Below are positions 24,073-35,582 of a stretch of DNA of 64,000 bases, one piece after another (within the stretch, counting starts at the first letter, position 1; every line of letters begins with the position of its first letter). The notes beneath the pieces were generated by a model. That model was not told the DNA's origin and made no database searches. It was given only the letters and a program-made list of their open reading frames with translations. Both the position numbers and the translations under genes were made by a program. Origin of the DNA: Lindgomyces ingoldianus (lineage: Eukaryota > Ascomycota > Dothideomycetes > Pleosporales > Lindgomycetaceae); assembly GCF_010093535.1 (NCBI RefSeq), contig NW_022985216.1, positions 275,029 through 339,028 of the forward strand. Reading direction: 5' to 3'.

Positions 24073-26112
24073 TCACTCTATACTCATCTTCATAAGGCCG
24101 TCGCTTGTATCCGTCATCCCTTGCAGTCCGATCCTCTTCGGGCCCAGGGATGGCGTCATGCTAACACTTCCCCCGCTATTCGATCTCTCCCCCGCGGCAT
24201 GACCTCCCCCAGAGTTTTCTCTATTCGCTTTTGCTGCAGAACCCCACAGGCTCCCATCTCTATTCGCAGGAGACTGTGACAACACTGGACTGTTCTGCAC
24301 ACTCACTCCAGGAGAGACGGCGCGTCGCTTGATGGAAGTGCCATCAAGGTCATCATCGCGCCGTCGCTTATTCGACTTCTTGAGTCCATCCGCTGCGGTC
24401 GGCGGTACCATTGGCTGGGGCGTCGACGATCTCGAAAACCATCCGTGATTGTTGTTCTGCTCTGCGACAGCGATGGCGCTGGCTGCAGGTAAAGACGTGG
24501 AAGTTGACGAAACGGTGGGCGAGTCCATATTCACATCCTCGCTAACAGCTGACGAGCCAGCGCGGGGAAATGAGGGTGGCGGTGTTTGTGCCGGGTTGTC
24601 TTGATTCCAATAACCCCGTCCATTAGAATTCCTCACAGCGCCAATATTGAACGCCGCAAACAGCCCTTTCGCAGTAGAGCTATCCAGACTCATCCCACTC
24701 TCACTCCCTTCCTCCGGCACCCCTTCGAGAGGTCCATCCAGTCCGGGCACTGTTGGTAAGAGAGTGGGGGAGGAGTGGGCTGTGGCTGGGGGCCGTTCGA
24801 AATCGACGTCGCTTTCCCGTACTTGACGGATGATTTCGGCTTCGCGTCGAAACTCGCTGTCAATTGGCGCTGACTCCTCCAACAACTCAGCCTTGATGCG
24901 TCCAAACTGCCGTGATTTTGGCTGCAATGGTCAGCATCACTTGGCTCTGACTGGTCTCAAGCCACTCACCAGAAGATTGCCCCGCCGCGTCACAGGCCTT
25001 CGAACAACGCCTGGCGTCTGAGGTATAGCGGCTCCTTCATCGCCGCTGTCGTTGCCAGAAGATATGTGGAGGTCATTTGTGAACAGCGAGAGGCTTTCCC
25101 GCCGAGACCCCGCTTTCCTTATCACCGCCTCCCTCGCGAAGTATCCCTCGCCCTTCCCATTTGGCGGCGAGCCGGGCCCAGGACTAGCCATCGAACTGTG
25201 CCCACTCGCAGAGCTCGAGCTCTTCCGACTCCGGCCTTTCCGCAACCTGGCTCGCTGTATGCTCATAAAATTCGGTGCTCCTCCTGGCGAGAACATGCTT
25301 GACCAAGCGTTTGTAGAGTTCCCCATATTCTGCCCTCCAAAGGGAACATTACTTGATTTCGTGGTCTGCGGTGTCATGAGCATTGGGTCTTCATGATCGT
25401 CAGGGTCCATGGGGTCGACCTCGTCAGAGCTGCTGCTCGACGAGTCTGAGCCAAGCATGTTGATGCTGCCTACAGAACTGGAAGCTGCCATCCGATCCAT
25501 GTTGCCATTTCCACTCCAAGGATGGTACGAGTTCACATTCGGCGAGTCTAGCAACATAGAGTTCGCGCGCGGCTTTCTTGACGGTATCATCATCCCTTTC
25601 TGTGTAATCGTCGGAGACGAGTCCGGCGAAGACTGGTCCGCGAGGGTCGAGTGGTGAAGATTGGTGCAAGCTCTTGAGAATTCAGCGCCCCGCGACCGCC
25701 GTGGGAGGAGCGATGCCGGAGAGGCGTAGGTGTTGCGCGAATCTAGCTGCGGAGACAGCGGAACGCGCGCTGCAAAATGGGCGGGACTGGGCATGGGCAT
25801 GTCCCGTGGTGGCATCTGTAGAGAGAGCCCTCTGGAGAGAAGATCCGGTCGCCTGGGGGTGCGCGGACTGGAGATGATGGTGTGATCATCTTTGGAAGTG
25901 CGGAGCGCTTCGCGGAATTTGGGAGATGGTGACAGCTGGGGCTGCGGCGTGGAGTCGGAGAGAGACCGGGCCTTCGACTTTTTTGGTGTATGGACAGACG
26001 ACTGCGATCCAGAGGCAGATGATTCGCGCTCTTCGTGAGATCCAGCCCGTTGGGCAAGGCGATTGCCAATCATGGCTTCGATTGCTGGTACATGCTGTAT
26101 TTCTGGGGTCAT
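24073..26112 (-). CDS. conserved disordered fungal protein, function unknown
   Basis: Two exons, 24970..26112 and 24073..24921, with a 48-bp GTGAGT...CAG intron in phase 0, give 663 residues. The protein is mostly low-complexity Ser/Pro/Arg-rich sequence with many SP/TP sites (SSPRTPRRPD, PLSPQLDSRN, PMTPQ-like), a poly-Ser/acidic patch (SDSSSSSSDEVDPMDPDDHE) and a basic cluster (RARLRKGRSRKSSSS). The only conserved-looking segment crosses the splice junction: VTRRGNLLPKSRQFGRIKAE, continuing LLEESAPIDSEFRREAEIIR. This recurrent core suggests an ascomycete-wide nuclear or cell-cycle phosphoprotein, but I do not recognise a named family. The C-terminal region carries KKSNKRRRDDD and TSIKRRAVSPG, which look like nuclear localisation signals. 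Confidence 0.78.
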
Positions 26113-26643
26113 GGCGTATTTAGGCTGGGCCGGTGAGCCCGGAGCAGGTGCGGATGTGAGAATCGGACATATCGAGAGATGAGAACGACTGCGACGGGTT
26201 TGCGTTTCATGGTGAGGTTCGACGTGAATGGAGCGGGGGGGCGCTTAATCTGCATACTGAAGGTCACGTGAGCGGCAAGGCGCAAACATACCCGGGAAGG
26301 TCTAATTCACATTTGAAAGAATGTGCTAAGTAAAAAATTGATAGAAGGGGTTTTTGAGAGATCTTGAATCAACAAAGTCGTGCTCTGGTCTCTTTACGAA
26401 AGTCACGAGGGGCTACCTCATCCTAACCTTGCAACCATCCCAAGGTGCTCACAAACGACAGTGAAACAAATCCCATAGATAGCCCATCTCAGTCCAGAAG
26501 CGACTAAAAGCCCCAATATCACTTTTCGAACTACATGCCAAACTGGCGTGCGAATTAAAAATGCATGCAGCGAAAACTGGCAAACATCCGCTCTATCACA
26601 TTTACGCACATATATCAACCACAACCCTCACTCGTACTCCTCC
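26113..26643. other. 530-bp intergenic gap
   Basis: Between two genes on the same strand. It serves as promoter for the disordered protein gene and 3' region for the next gene. No coding feature is supported. Confidence 0.5.
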
Positions 26644-28561
26644 TCAAGCATTGACGATGCCTTCCGCCCACGAAACGTCTTCCCCTGAAAAATGTCAGCA
26701 ATTTTGATCTTTACGTATAATATCGAAACTACGCACATGTCGCCTCCCATATGTTCAACACTATGAACTGCCAATCCTGCCCATGGCGTTTCATTTTCCC
26801 AATAACCCGGCACATGGTGTTCTCATGAAGGAGTCGGCCAGCGTCATAGTTGAAAAGATCCACTGATTTCCAGATAGCGCTGTCATATACGGACTTGATA
26901 TGTGGTGGCTTAGTGTGGAAGAGGTCACAGAATACGAAATGCTGCTTGGATTGCTCCCGGTACGAACTGAAGACCCGAGCATAAAGTTCAATAAGGACGT
27001 TCTTCCCATTTCTGACGGCTGAGCGACCCGTCTTGATTGCCTCCCCAATCCTGAAGCAGGTTCGTAATAGAGTACTTGGAGAGAGTCCAATGATGGGTGA
27101 GCGATCCCGAACTTGAGGTGGAAAGGGCCGCCTAACAATGGGCTTGAGGCTCTCGTTCGGATCGTTACATTTCTGCATATACTGCATGGTCTTCGGCGTA
27201 ACGGGTGATACGAATTGGGCGGAGGGTCCTGGCCGGTTCGGGGGCACCTCTTGTACAGAAGACGTGACATTTATTAGGGAGCTAAGGGGGTAGGTGCTGG
27301 CACTCCCACCACCAATGACATCTGAAGAGAGTTCAAGGTTATAGTTGTGACTGTCAGCGTTATCAAATTCATCGCTATAATCGGTTATCAGCATCAAAAG
27401 GTCATTATCGTCTAAGCCATCATCAAAGCTCTCATCGTCGAGCACATGGTCTTCGAATCGGTGCTGTTGCAAAGTAGTACTTGGGGTTTGTATTTGATTG
27501 TCTGTTGCGTGGTCACTGTTAGTGAATGAATCAAAGTCGATCGAGGATAAGATTTCGTCGATCTCGTCATCAAAGTCCTGGCTTATGTCCTGAGAGTGAA
27601 CGCGAGCCGAAGGCTGAGTTGGCTGGGTTTCTGGGTAATCTGTCTCTCGATCGCGTTGATCCGCTGCACTGAAGAGTGGGCGCTTTACAGTCTGGGGCAG
27701 CAGGCGATTATCCTTATCACCTCTACAGAATTGAGAACCTTGTGCAGAACCCACTTTCACTCGCTTCGGAAGTGGCAAAGTGCTCGGATTGATAGTATAG
27801 CTGCTGGCATGGTTTTGAGCTTCACTACTGCTCCAAGTGGAGTTGGAAGTCTGGTTGGTTGGCACTGCAGACACGACTTCGGGTGCATGGATGGTTCCGT
27901 TTGAGGCAACGGCGAGCGAAGAATCCAGCTCGGTTCTTAACGGATAGGCTGGGTGTGAAGATTCTGGAGTCGGCCCAAAGCGGAAGGAGTTGAGCTTGTT
28001 CACAGTAACATTGGGAGGAGCAGCCGACGGAACATGCACATCGAAGGCACTGCGAAGTTCGCCACCTTCACTAGGCAGGCTGTTCTGGATGTCCTTTGAT
28101 CTCGAAACACGCCTCGAGGATTTCGTAGCACGAAACCCTTCTGATAAAAGTCGCTGATTCGGTGGCTTCTTCGAAGAACCCTTCTTTCCTTCTGTGGAAG
28201 TGTGGGCGCTAGCTTGATTTGCTCGCCGACGCTTACGTTTTGTGTCTTGAGAAAGGATTGAGCTGGACCCATCGAAACGTGATAGGGAATCCGACTCGGT
28301 GCTCAAGCCAAGGTACTCAGCAGTGGCAGGATTGCACTGTCTGGAAGATGATCCCAGCGAGGCATGGTTGACGTTTGATGCTGTTTGCCGCGGAGTGATG
28401 AGGAAAGGCTGCACTTGCACTGATGGCGGCGTGTTAATTGCTGTAAAGCTCGATACCGCTGAATCGCTAATGGGGTCTCTGTTTCTAGGATCAGTCATGC
28501 ACCATGAATGAGCATTCGTTGGAGGGATGGGCTCTGGAAGTGTGAAGGACAACGCGGGCAT
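26644..28561 (-). CDS. conserved ascomycete protein with a C-terminal globular domain
   Basis: Two exons, 26737..28561 and 26644..26684, joined across a 52-bp GTGCGT...CAG intron, give 621 residues ending in NIWEATWEDVSWAEGIVNA. The first ~440 residues are disordered, with basic NLS-like clusters (TKRKRRRANQ, KKGSSKKPPNQR) and acidic patches (DDEIDEILSSIDFDSF, FDDGLDDNDLLMLITD). The conserved part is the C-terminal ~140 residues: IVRRPFPPQVRDRSPIIGLS, TCFRIGEA, ELYARVFSS, FVFCDLFHTKPPHI, CRVIGKMKR and VLNIWEATW. The strand-rich pattern with a CxVIGKMKR core could be an OB-like fold, which would suit a nucleic-acid or DNA-repair factor, but this is a guess. An internal Met at 28496-28498 (MTDPRNRDP) is an alternative start. 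Confidence 0.8.
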
Positions 28562-29267
28562 GCGGGATGCTCACGCGTCGTCCTGGGCACCTCTTCCCCT
28601 CAGAACCTCCAAGTCCCACCCACGGTACAGCGTCATACTAAGAAACAGCAGACATATGCAGTAGTGAAGAAGAAGCGTGACAGTGACGTGAAGGGTAAAG
28701 CCACTTGAGCGACAATGTAAGCATTGAAGCGTGCAATCGCCATCCGTTGAATCGTCCAGGCGCGGGCTCGTGCGGAAGCTGCAAGCTTCGCGCCAAGCTT
28801 CACCCCACCAAAAGCGGCTCTTTTGCCCACCTGCCCACCTGCCCGCCCTGCCCACCTTCGCAGGCAGACCTTAAGAGCATCAACTGAGCTGACTCCTCCA
28901 CCTTCTCAGCATCGACACTCACCGTACAGCAACTGGCTTGCTGTTTCTCGTTCTCTCCTCGTCTTTTTACGCTCGTGTCGTCCTCTTCTAGGCTTCTTGC
29001 GTTCGTGAATCCGGCTCCTCCCCTGCCGGAGCTGTCGATGCAACAGCATCGGGTCTCCACCCTCGAACTTGCTGTTCTGACCTCACCTCAGAACAGTGTC
29101 TAAGCCCCGCCGTATCCACTGCGTTGCTCGCTCCCCCATTTGTCCAATCTGATTCATCGCCAGTAGCCCCTCTGATTGCTTGTAGAGGCGTCCAGGACGT
29201 CCACACTGCGTCCAACTTCGCTCATAATAGCAACTTGTGACGAACTTGGGCCCTTCAAATAGCAACC
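28562..29267. promoter_or_regulatory. divergent promoter between the conserved nuclear-type protein gene and LSB5
   Basis: A 706-bp gap between genes transcribed away from each other. It contains CT-rich tracts (for example the tctcctcgtc...cttcttgcg region near 28,950-29,000) typical of fungal core promoters. A short triplication of a ccacctgcc-like unit occurs at about 28,827-28,860. No TATA box position is certain. Confidence 0.45.
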
Positions 29268-31009
29268 ATGTTCAGTGGCCCTGTAAGCATCTACCTCATA
29301 TATCTCATATGCACCTCCTCGCTCCGCCCGTTGCTTTGTTTTATTTTCCGTTTTTCCTAGACCCATATTATCTCTTATTTCCTAATTCAAAAATGGCGCT
29401 CTCGCTGGCTACATCCCTCCATTTCGCCAATCAGCCGCTGCTGGACGGCAGGCTTGACTCTCCCCCTCCATCCTACTCTAGTAGTTGCATCACTTGCCCT
29501 AAGCCCCGAGATCCCCCGCGATACTCAAAAAATCCTTCTACTGTTACCTCTTCTCTTAAAGCGAAGAAAATCCGAATATCTCTTCACCACCACAAGACCT
29601 CATCCGCCTACGAAGACTTGCCGATATTCGAAAACCCTTGTCCCTTTTGTTTCTTGAAGTACTGTCGCGAAACATTAAATAACTGGATTCGTAAACAGAG
29701 GAAGCCTTATTCGGCTGTCACGGTTCAAATTGACCGCCTGACCAGCGAGCAATTTGAGGAGAACGATCTCGGTGGGCTTGTTGATCTCATCGAGGTCATT
29801 AGGATACAAGAGTCCGGCCCAACAGAAGCCGCTCGAGCCATTCGAAAGAAGCTGTATGCCACCACCTCGACTCCCCCTGCGTCTCCTAACATGCCCCTAG
29901 CAAGTACGGAAACGTACATCGGCAACTCCGCGCTCTGATTATTCTTGATGGATTAATCCAGAATGCTGGAAGCAGATTTCAAAAGACATTCGTTGATGAG
30001 CCTCTGCTAGAGCGACTGAGATTACTGGCCAAGGATGACATGGTTGATATTGAGGTACGACAAAAGTGCAACGTTCTATTCCGTCAATGGGCCGTTGCGT
30101 ACAAAGGCACCCAAGGTCTGGAGAGGATCGCAACACTGTACAAGCAGCTGCCACACACGAAACGTCCACAACCGCATCAGTCACGAGTTGTCCGCGAGAA
30201 TGAGGCTGAGGCAGCACGTGAAAATGCTTCCTCACCGCCTCCATCACCGACGACTACGAGACGAGGCTCCCCACCGTCCCAGTTCCCGCTGGCATCTTCG
30301 TCCTCTGGAAGGCCGATAGCTCTTGGCGCAGCTCCTCTGCCCAGCTCGTCGCTGTTCAAGAAAGACAAGAAAAATAAGCACAAGCCATTCAACCTTGAGA
30401 AGGAGAAACATCAACTTCTTGAGACCATCGCCTCTGCTTCGGTCGCCAGCACCAACCTCATGAATGCCCTGCAACTTATCAACCGAGAAGAGCAACGCGT
30501 CAGTGCCAACCCAGAAGTGATGCAGAGATTTGAAACGTGCAAACTTCTCCGTCGCCAGATCCTTCGTTATATCCAACTTGTAGAATCTGATCAGTACATT
30601 GGCAGTCTTTTGAGCGCCAATGATGAGCTTGTCAAAGCTCTGATGGCGTTTGAAATTATGGACAAAAGCATTGATGACGACAGCGACAGTGAGACTGAGG
30701 AACAGCCCGCATCTCCAAGGGTAGGAAGGGCAAATAGTGGGGCTGAAGCAGCAATGGCTGGACTTAGCTTGCAGAAAGCACCACCAGCAAGACCGCCAAG
30801 GCCTTCAAGCATTCCAATGCTGCCCGCTGAGAAGTTGAGGGTCGAGCCGAGTGATAGTGAGCCAGAAGTTGAAGAGGATGACGATAACCCCTTCAGCGAT
30901 ACTAACGGTAAATTTATCTGGTAATTCCACCAAATTTGCAGTTCGCTAATCCGTTCCAGCTGTCAAGACACCATATGAGAGAGGAGAGTCGACATGGAGG
31001 GACGTTTAA
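29268..31009 (+). CDS. LSB5: Lsb5-like VHS/GAT endocytic adaptor
   Basis: Four exons: 29268..29282 (MFSGP), 29699..29853, 29901..30907 and 30960..31009, giving 408 residues. The VHS domain begins RKPYSAVTVQIDRLTSEQF and continues with GLVDLIEVIRIQESGPTEA, RKKLKYGNVHRQLRALII and LDGLIQNAGSRFQKTF. A Pro/Ser linker follows, then a GAT-like helical bundle (LETIASASVASTNLMNALQL, QRFETCKLLRRQILRYIQLV) and an acidic tail. The last exon restores the family C-terminus (FSDTNAVKTPYERGESTWRDV). Yeast Lsb5 binds Las17, Sla1, ubiquitin and Arf3 and links actin to endocytosis. The first intron is long (416 bp) and in frame with no stop from 29393, so retention would yield a ~100-residue alternative N-terminus. 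I prefer the spliced MFS- start because known homologues begin that way. Confidence 0.9.
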
Positions 31010-31675
31010 AGGTCCGCAGAGACACGTCAGCCATTTGAGTAGAAATGTTGGGTTTCATTGCATTATCGCCTCCATTACGTGTTATGATGTTCTTCGATGA
31101 TGTTAGCCATAATACCCTTTGGAGCTTGTGGATTGTGGTTATGAGATGCGGGGATACAGGACTTGGGATGGGGTTGGATAGATGGATAGGTCGTGAAACG
31201 TGAACATTCACAAAACAACTGAAACCCCAGCAATGGGTTCCCGATTGAGATACCCTTTGGCAGTTCATAAGATGTTTATATTTAGAGTGTTGACGCTTCG
31301 GAAACGCTCCTTGATGACACCGCCGCTTGTCGTTGGTGAGCAACGTCACCGCCAAGGCAGCCTGTTAGTCCGGTTTGAGATTTGCTGGAGGGCTTACTGG
31401 GTTGATATGTGCAAACCGCTCTTACCCTTCGATACATAGTTGCCGCTCAGCCTCGTGTATACTTCTATCACCCTTGTTTTCTTGTTCATTCTGGAATTCC
31501 GTAGAATCGTGAGTACTCTGAAACTGTTCTCTTGCAGGATCGGATAGGGGTGGAGAGCTGATAACGTCACAGTGAATAGCATCCCCTCGAACGCTTTACG
31601 GCTGCGATACCTCTTCCTTACATCCATTCCCCTGTCGAATATCGTACCGAACGAGCATTTTTATTATTTCCAAAG
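31010..31675. other. 666-bp intergenic
   Basis: Region 3' to LSB5 and 5' to the small Cys-rich ORF. No gene seen. Confidence 0.45.
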
Positions 31676-31801
31676 ATGCCAGCATCGAACAAGGGTTCCG
31701 TCTCTTCTACGACCGCTACATCCGTCGGGAAACCCATCAAGCAGCCATGCTGGTGTGGCGACGAATGCTCGTGCTGCATCATTCCATGCACTGTCATGTA
31801 G
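31676..31801 (+). CDS. tiny cysteine-rich ORF (possible metallothionein-like peptide)
   Basis: A 41-codon ORF, too short for ordinary gene calls. The N-terminal half is Ser/Thr-rich (MPASNKGSVSSTTATSVGKP) and the C-terminal half packs six Cys as PCWCGDECSCCIIPC. The CxC and CxCC spacing resembles metal-thiolate peptides such as fungal metallothioneins, but it lacks the usual Gly/Ser-rich repeats and has no signal peptide. The preceding sequence is AAAG-ATG, a good fungal initiation context. It stands alone between LSB5 and a membrane protein gene. It could equally be a chance ORF, as no homologue is known to me. Confidence 0.35.
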   Translation: MPASNKGSVSSTTATSVGKPIKQPCWCGDECSCCIIPCTVM

Positions 31802-32726
31802 AAGAACAGCTTAAGGGAAAAGAATGATATTCAGGGGGGGAGCGGGGACCGCGAGGATGACGAAGCCAACGACGAGAGACAAGACGGAAACAACGAGAGA
31901 GGCCGTACAGGAGACACCAAAGTCGGAAAGCAGTTGGGTGAACATTCTGGAGTACAACTGCAGTGGAATACCGTAAAATTTTGGACACAGAAACTATTGT
32001 GATTTTGAGACATTACGCCACCAAATCGCTGCGCGTTATCCTTTACTCTTTGTCCTGCTTTTTGAATCGCTAGCCATCACATTGTCACCTCTCTTACAAC
32101 GCTCCTTACATCGCAGGAGGACTTCAATGTCAAAGCCTATACGTTTATCAATACATGTTTATCGTGCGCTTGGTAGTACACCTAACATCCTTTTGCGGAA
32201 TCAGCTTCCTTTTGCGTCTATTGCGCATTGCCTCTGGCATGAACACCTCGCTTTAGATAGCTGGGATTAAAGCTAGTGTCATGCATACACTCTTCCCATG
32301 ATGTTGAAAGCTGTACTCAGTCCGTTGGGTAGGTAGCTTGGGAGGCGGGAGGGTGTCTGACTGGCTTGACAAAGGAGGACCAAAAACCCCGAAGCTCGAG
32401 TACATGTTGCAGTTGCGAGATGGGACGAGCGATTCGCAGACAAATACCTCTACTCTGTAAGTGAATAAAGAGTTGGTGGTCAGAGAAGGGGTGGAAACCA
32501 AGCGCTTATACGAAACGCAGCGAACCGCCGAGTGCGGCACAGCAAAACAACGTACGTGGATCGACGTGCATCACGGACATAAATGGAGATCTGTTTCCCA
32601 GCATCAGGATGCTTCCTGCCTCTCTTTCATGTTCTTTTCTATGAGTAAGGATTTTTCGTGTCTTTTTCTCGATTTCCAAGTCCCGTCGGCCTGGATTTGT
32701 TTGATGCAGAACACGGTTCACGAGAC
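31802..32726. other. 925-bp intergenic
   Basis: Upstream region of the membrane-protein gene. Short open frames without family features. Nothing else recognised. Confidence 0.45.
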
Positions 32727-34626
32727 ATGTTATCTTCTGCCTTGACCTTCTGTCACATAATACTTCTTTCTCTCATTCTACCCCAAATTCAAGCGCGCCC
32801 TCTTTCTTCTCTCCAGAATCCTTCTCCAGAATCATCTCCCTTACCACATGTATCTCGATCCCCAACCTGTGGTTTCGAAGGCAATCCCGATGTCTACGGT
32901 CCCGGAATCCGCGTCGGTATCTGTTCGTTCCCTCTTCCACCACTCCGTCTACACGCCTTGTTAATCTACGCCAGACTGCCAAACAACAGCCGTCTGGGTA
33001 ACGAAATACTTCCTCATCTCCCAGGCCCATGTCCTGCGCGACTCCATCACCGTCTTCTCCATCTCCCTCCTCGCCGTTTCTCTCGTCTTCGCAGTTAATG
33101 CATCTACCACCTACGTGGTAGAACTCTTCATCGTCCTACAGATCTTGAGCTGGAATTGCCTCACGGGTGTACGCGCGAGGAGCGCTTTCTGCATCACCGC
33201 GTTCCGGAATAGAGCTGTGAGGGTGGGGTTTACGGAGATGTTTAATGTGGCGGCTTTGGTGCTGCATGCGTGGTTTTGGTTTGTGGGGATTAAGAGGATG
33301 AAGAAAGAAGAGGAGGGATGTGGGGTTAGTGTTTTCTTTTTTGCGGAGGTGGATATGGAGGGCTGGTTTCGAGGAATGATGAAGGGGATGACGGTTTTGG
33401 GATTGGTGGGACATCTGTATGATTTGTTGTGTAGGATTATGGGGTGGTTTAGTTTTGGGACTAGTGGAAAGATTGAAGAGGAGGTGCGGGAAGAAGTGAT
33501 GCGGTATGGAGAGTGGAAGAAAGAGCAACATGGCACAGCGGAAAATATGGCAGAGATGGAGAAGATAATGACTCGGCATGGACATCAGGCAGAGAGACGC
33601 GAAAACGGGACCCAGGTTGTGAGAACAGCCAGCTTCCCCTCCGAATCGTGTACTTCATCCGAAAATCATGGTAGCTCATATGGCTTTCTTGGAGTCCACA
33701 GCAACCGCTTATCAAAATCCACTATAGAGAATAGCGACTACCCCGATGACGAAAGCATCTCGCAAAATGGCAATAGGATCCAAATTCAGCCATCGGAAAC
33801 GGCAAGCCTGGGAGACTCAAGGCCTTCTCTACTCGAAACCTCTACAAGTATTCCAGAGAACCTAAAACGACCCGCCCAACCTTTTCCCTGTCCGCTATTC
33901 GAACAAATATATCAAGGCGAAGTCTTCCTCAAACATTGCATCGCCGTTGCTCCACCCACCCAATTTCAGTCCCACTATCCTAGAACATACAAGATGTTTC
34001 TTTTCCTTGTCTCGGTCCCTCGACCTCTCATCAATGCCAACCCCATCGCAAACAGCACTCATTCCAGCAGCTCAAATCCACCCTCTTACACCACCTGTCT
34101 AACAACAATCCTTAAATCCCTCTTAACCCTCTCCTTCCCCCGGCGCGCCGCAATCCTCTCAACCCACGTTTTCCGCTCCGGCAGCCTCGACCCTTTGAAC
34201 GCACCTTACCAATTCCACGCCGCTCTCTCCTACCCCTCTCCTCCCTCTCCTGACATCCTCATACTCGCATCACAAACTCAGCGTGCGAAACTCCCTCCCT
34301 TAAAATCCCAAGTCAAATGGACGCAGTGCGTCATAGACGCGACAATCCACATCTTCATGATTATCCAGATCGAACTTACGATTGTGTGGAATGGGGTTTG
34401 GGGGCTTGCTGGGTTAGGGAATGTGGGGCAGTTGATTCCTTTTGTGATTGGGGTGGGGGGGTTGGGGATGGTTTTGGGGAGGGGGGTTGAGTGGTGGTGG
34501 GAGATTTATGTACTTGGGCGCAAAGGAGGGAAGGAGGAAGGAAGGAGGAAGACGGAAGAGGTGGAGAGTGAAACGTGGACTAATGTTTATGAGGAGTGGA
34601 AAGGGGAGCGTGGGAAAGATGTTTAG
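32727..34626 (+). CDS. multi-pass membrane protein of unknown function
   Basis: Two exons, 32727..32922 and 32975..34626, with a 52-bp intron that starts GTTCGT and ends CCAG. This donor restores the expected IRVGIYCQTTAVWVTKY and keeps the frame, giving 615 residues. An N-terminal signal peptide (MLSSALTFCHIILLSLILPQ) precedes CGFEGNPDVYGPGIRVGIYC, a motif seen at the start of many uncharacterised ascomycete membrane proteins. Hydrophobic helices follow (ITVFSISLLAVSLVFAV, ELFIVLQILSWNCLTG, FNVAALVLHAWFWFVGI, MTVLGLVGHLYDLL). A long, variable cytosolic loop comes next, then a final pair (IHIFMIIQIELTIVWNGVWG, LIPFVIGVGGLGMVLG) and a basic/acidic tail. No transport or catalytic motif is visible. 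Function unknown. Confidence 0.8.
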
Positions 34627-35582
34627 TTAGGTGCATGTGTGCCATTTAGCATCGAAGTATGTATGTCCCTGTACTAGGATTATGAATTAGGATGTGTGAA
34701 GATAGATTTATATGCATAGTAGACCTCTCCAAGATCTCCTTGTATCTGTGAAGTCTAAGTACCTCGTGTGATCTTCGCTTTTCTGTGAATTCATTGTACG
34801 CTAATAAAGACAAAGGCAGGGTTAGATCTAGGGAGCAAAAGCCCTCCGCAGAACATCAAGCCCGATCTCATTATATTGGAAGATGACTAGAGTGGACGAA
34901 TTTGAACACAGAGAAGATAAATCTGCCAATATATGCGCTGCGCCTCACCAAGACGAACCATCTTCATGCTTCCCAGTATTCCATCCCCCTACACCGATTT
35001 TCGTCTCCCTCGCTCTATTGGAGCAACCCCAATGACACGAATTGGCATCGAAAAAGACTAGTGGAAATGGGGGTGTCACGCTTCGTGTGGCATGAGCACC
35101 AGGTCAAACTTTTCGCCCGATTTCCGACAGGGAGAACACGCAGCTCGCAACTCTCAAAGTACGAGCAACAGGCAGGGGAGGAAAAAGGATCTTCAGCCGG
35201 ACGAATACGTATACTCTTCGTTAAAGCTATTTGAATGTCTTCTACTCTAGCATTGCAACATGTAAACCGATGGGCTCTACAATGGGCTGCCCAATCAACC
35301 ATGAGTTTGGCATTCCAACATAGTCCACAATACACCACTCCTCTCATAACTCATGCCTCCTGCTAGGCTATAGCCACAATAAATCTCCCCGATGCCCGCA
35401 TCAGCAAAAGTATCAATGACACTGCATGGAAGTGACTATATTTGATGGTCACGCATCCATTTGCATCCTCTTAGCTCTCCTACTGCAAAACACTTTTTAT
35501 TTATTTGAATATTTCTCCTAAACTAATTGGAAGTATTATCACTCTATTTATACCCTTAGCTCTTCAACCCTATCTCTCTACC
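34627..35582. other. 956-bp intergenic
   Basis: Between the membrane protein gene and the SDR gene. No gene seen. Contains T/A-rich stretches close to 35,480-35,520 just before the SDR start. Confidence 0.45.
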
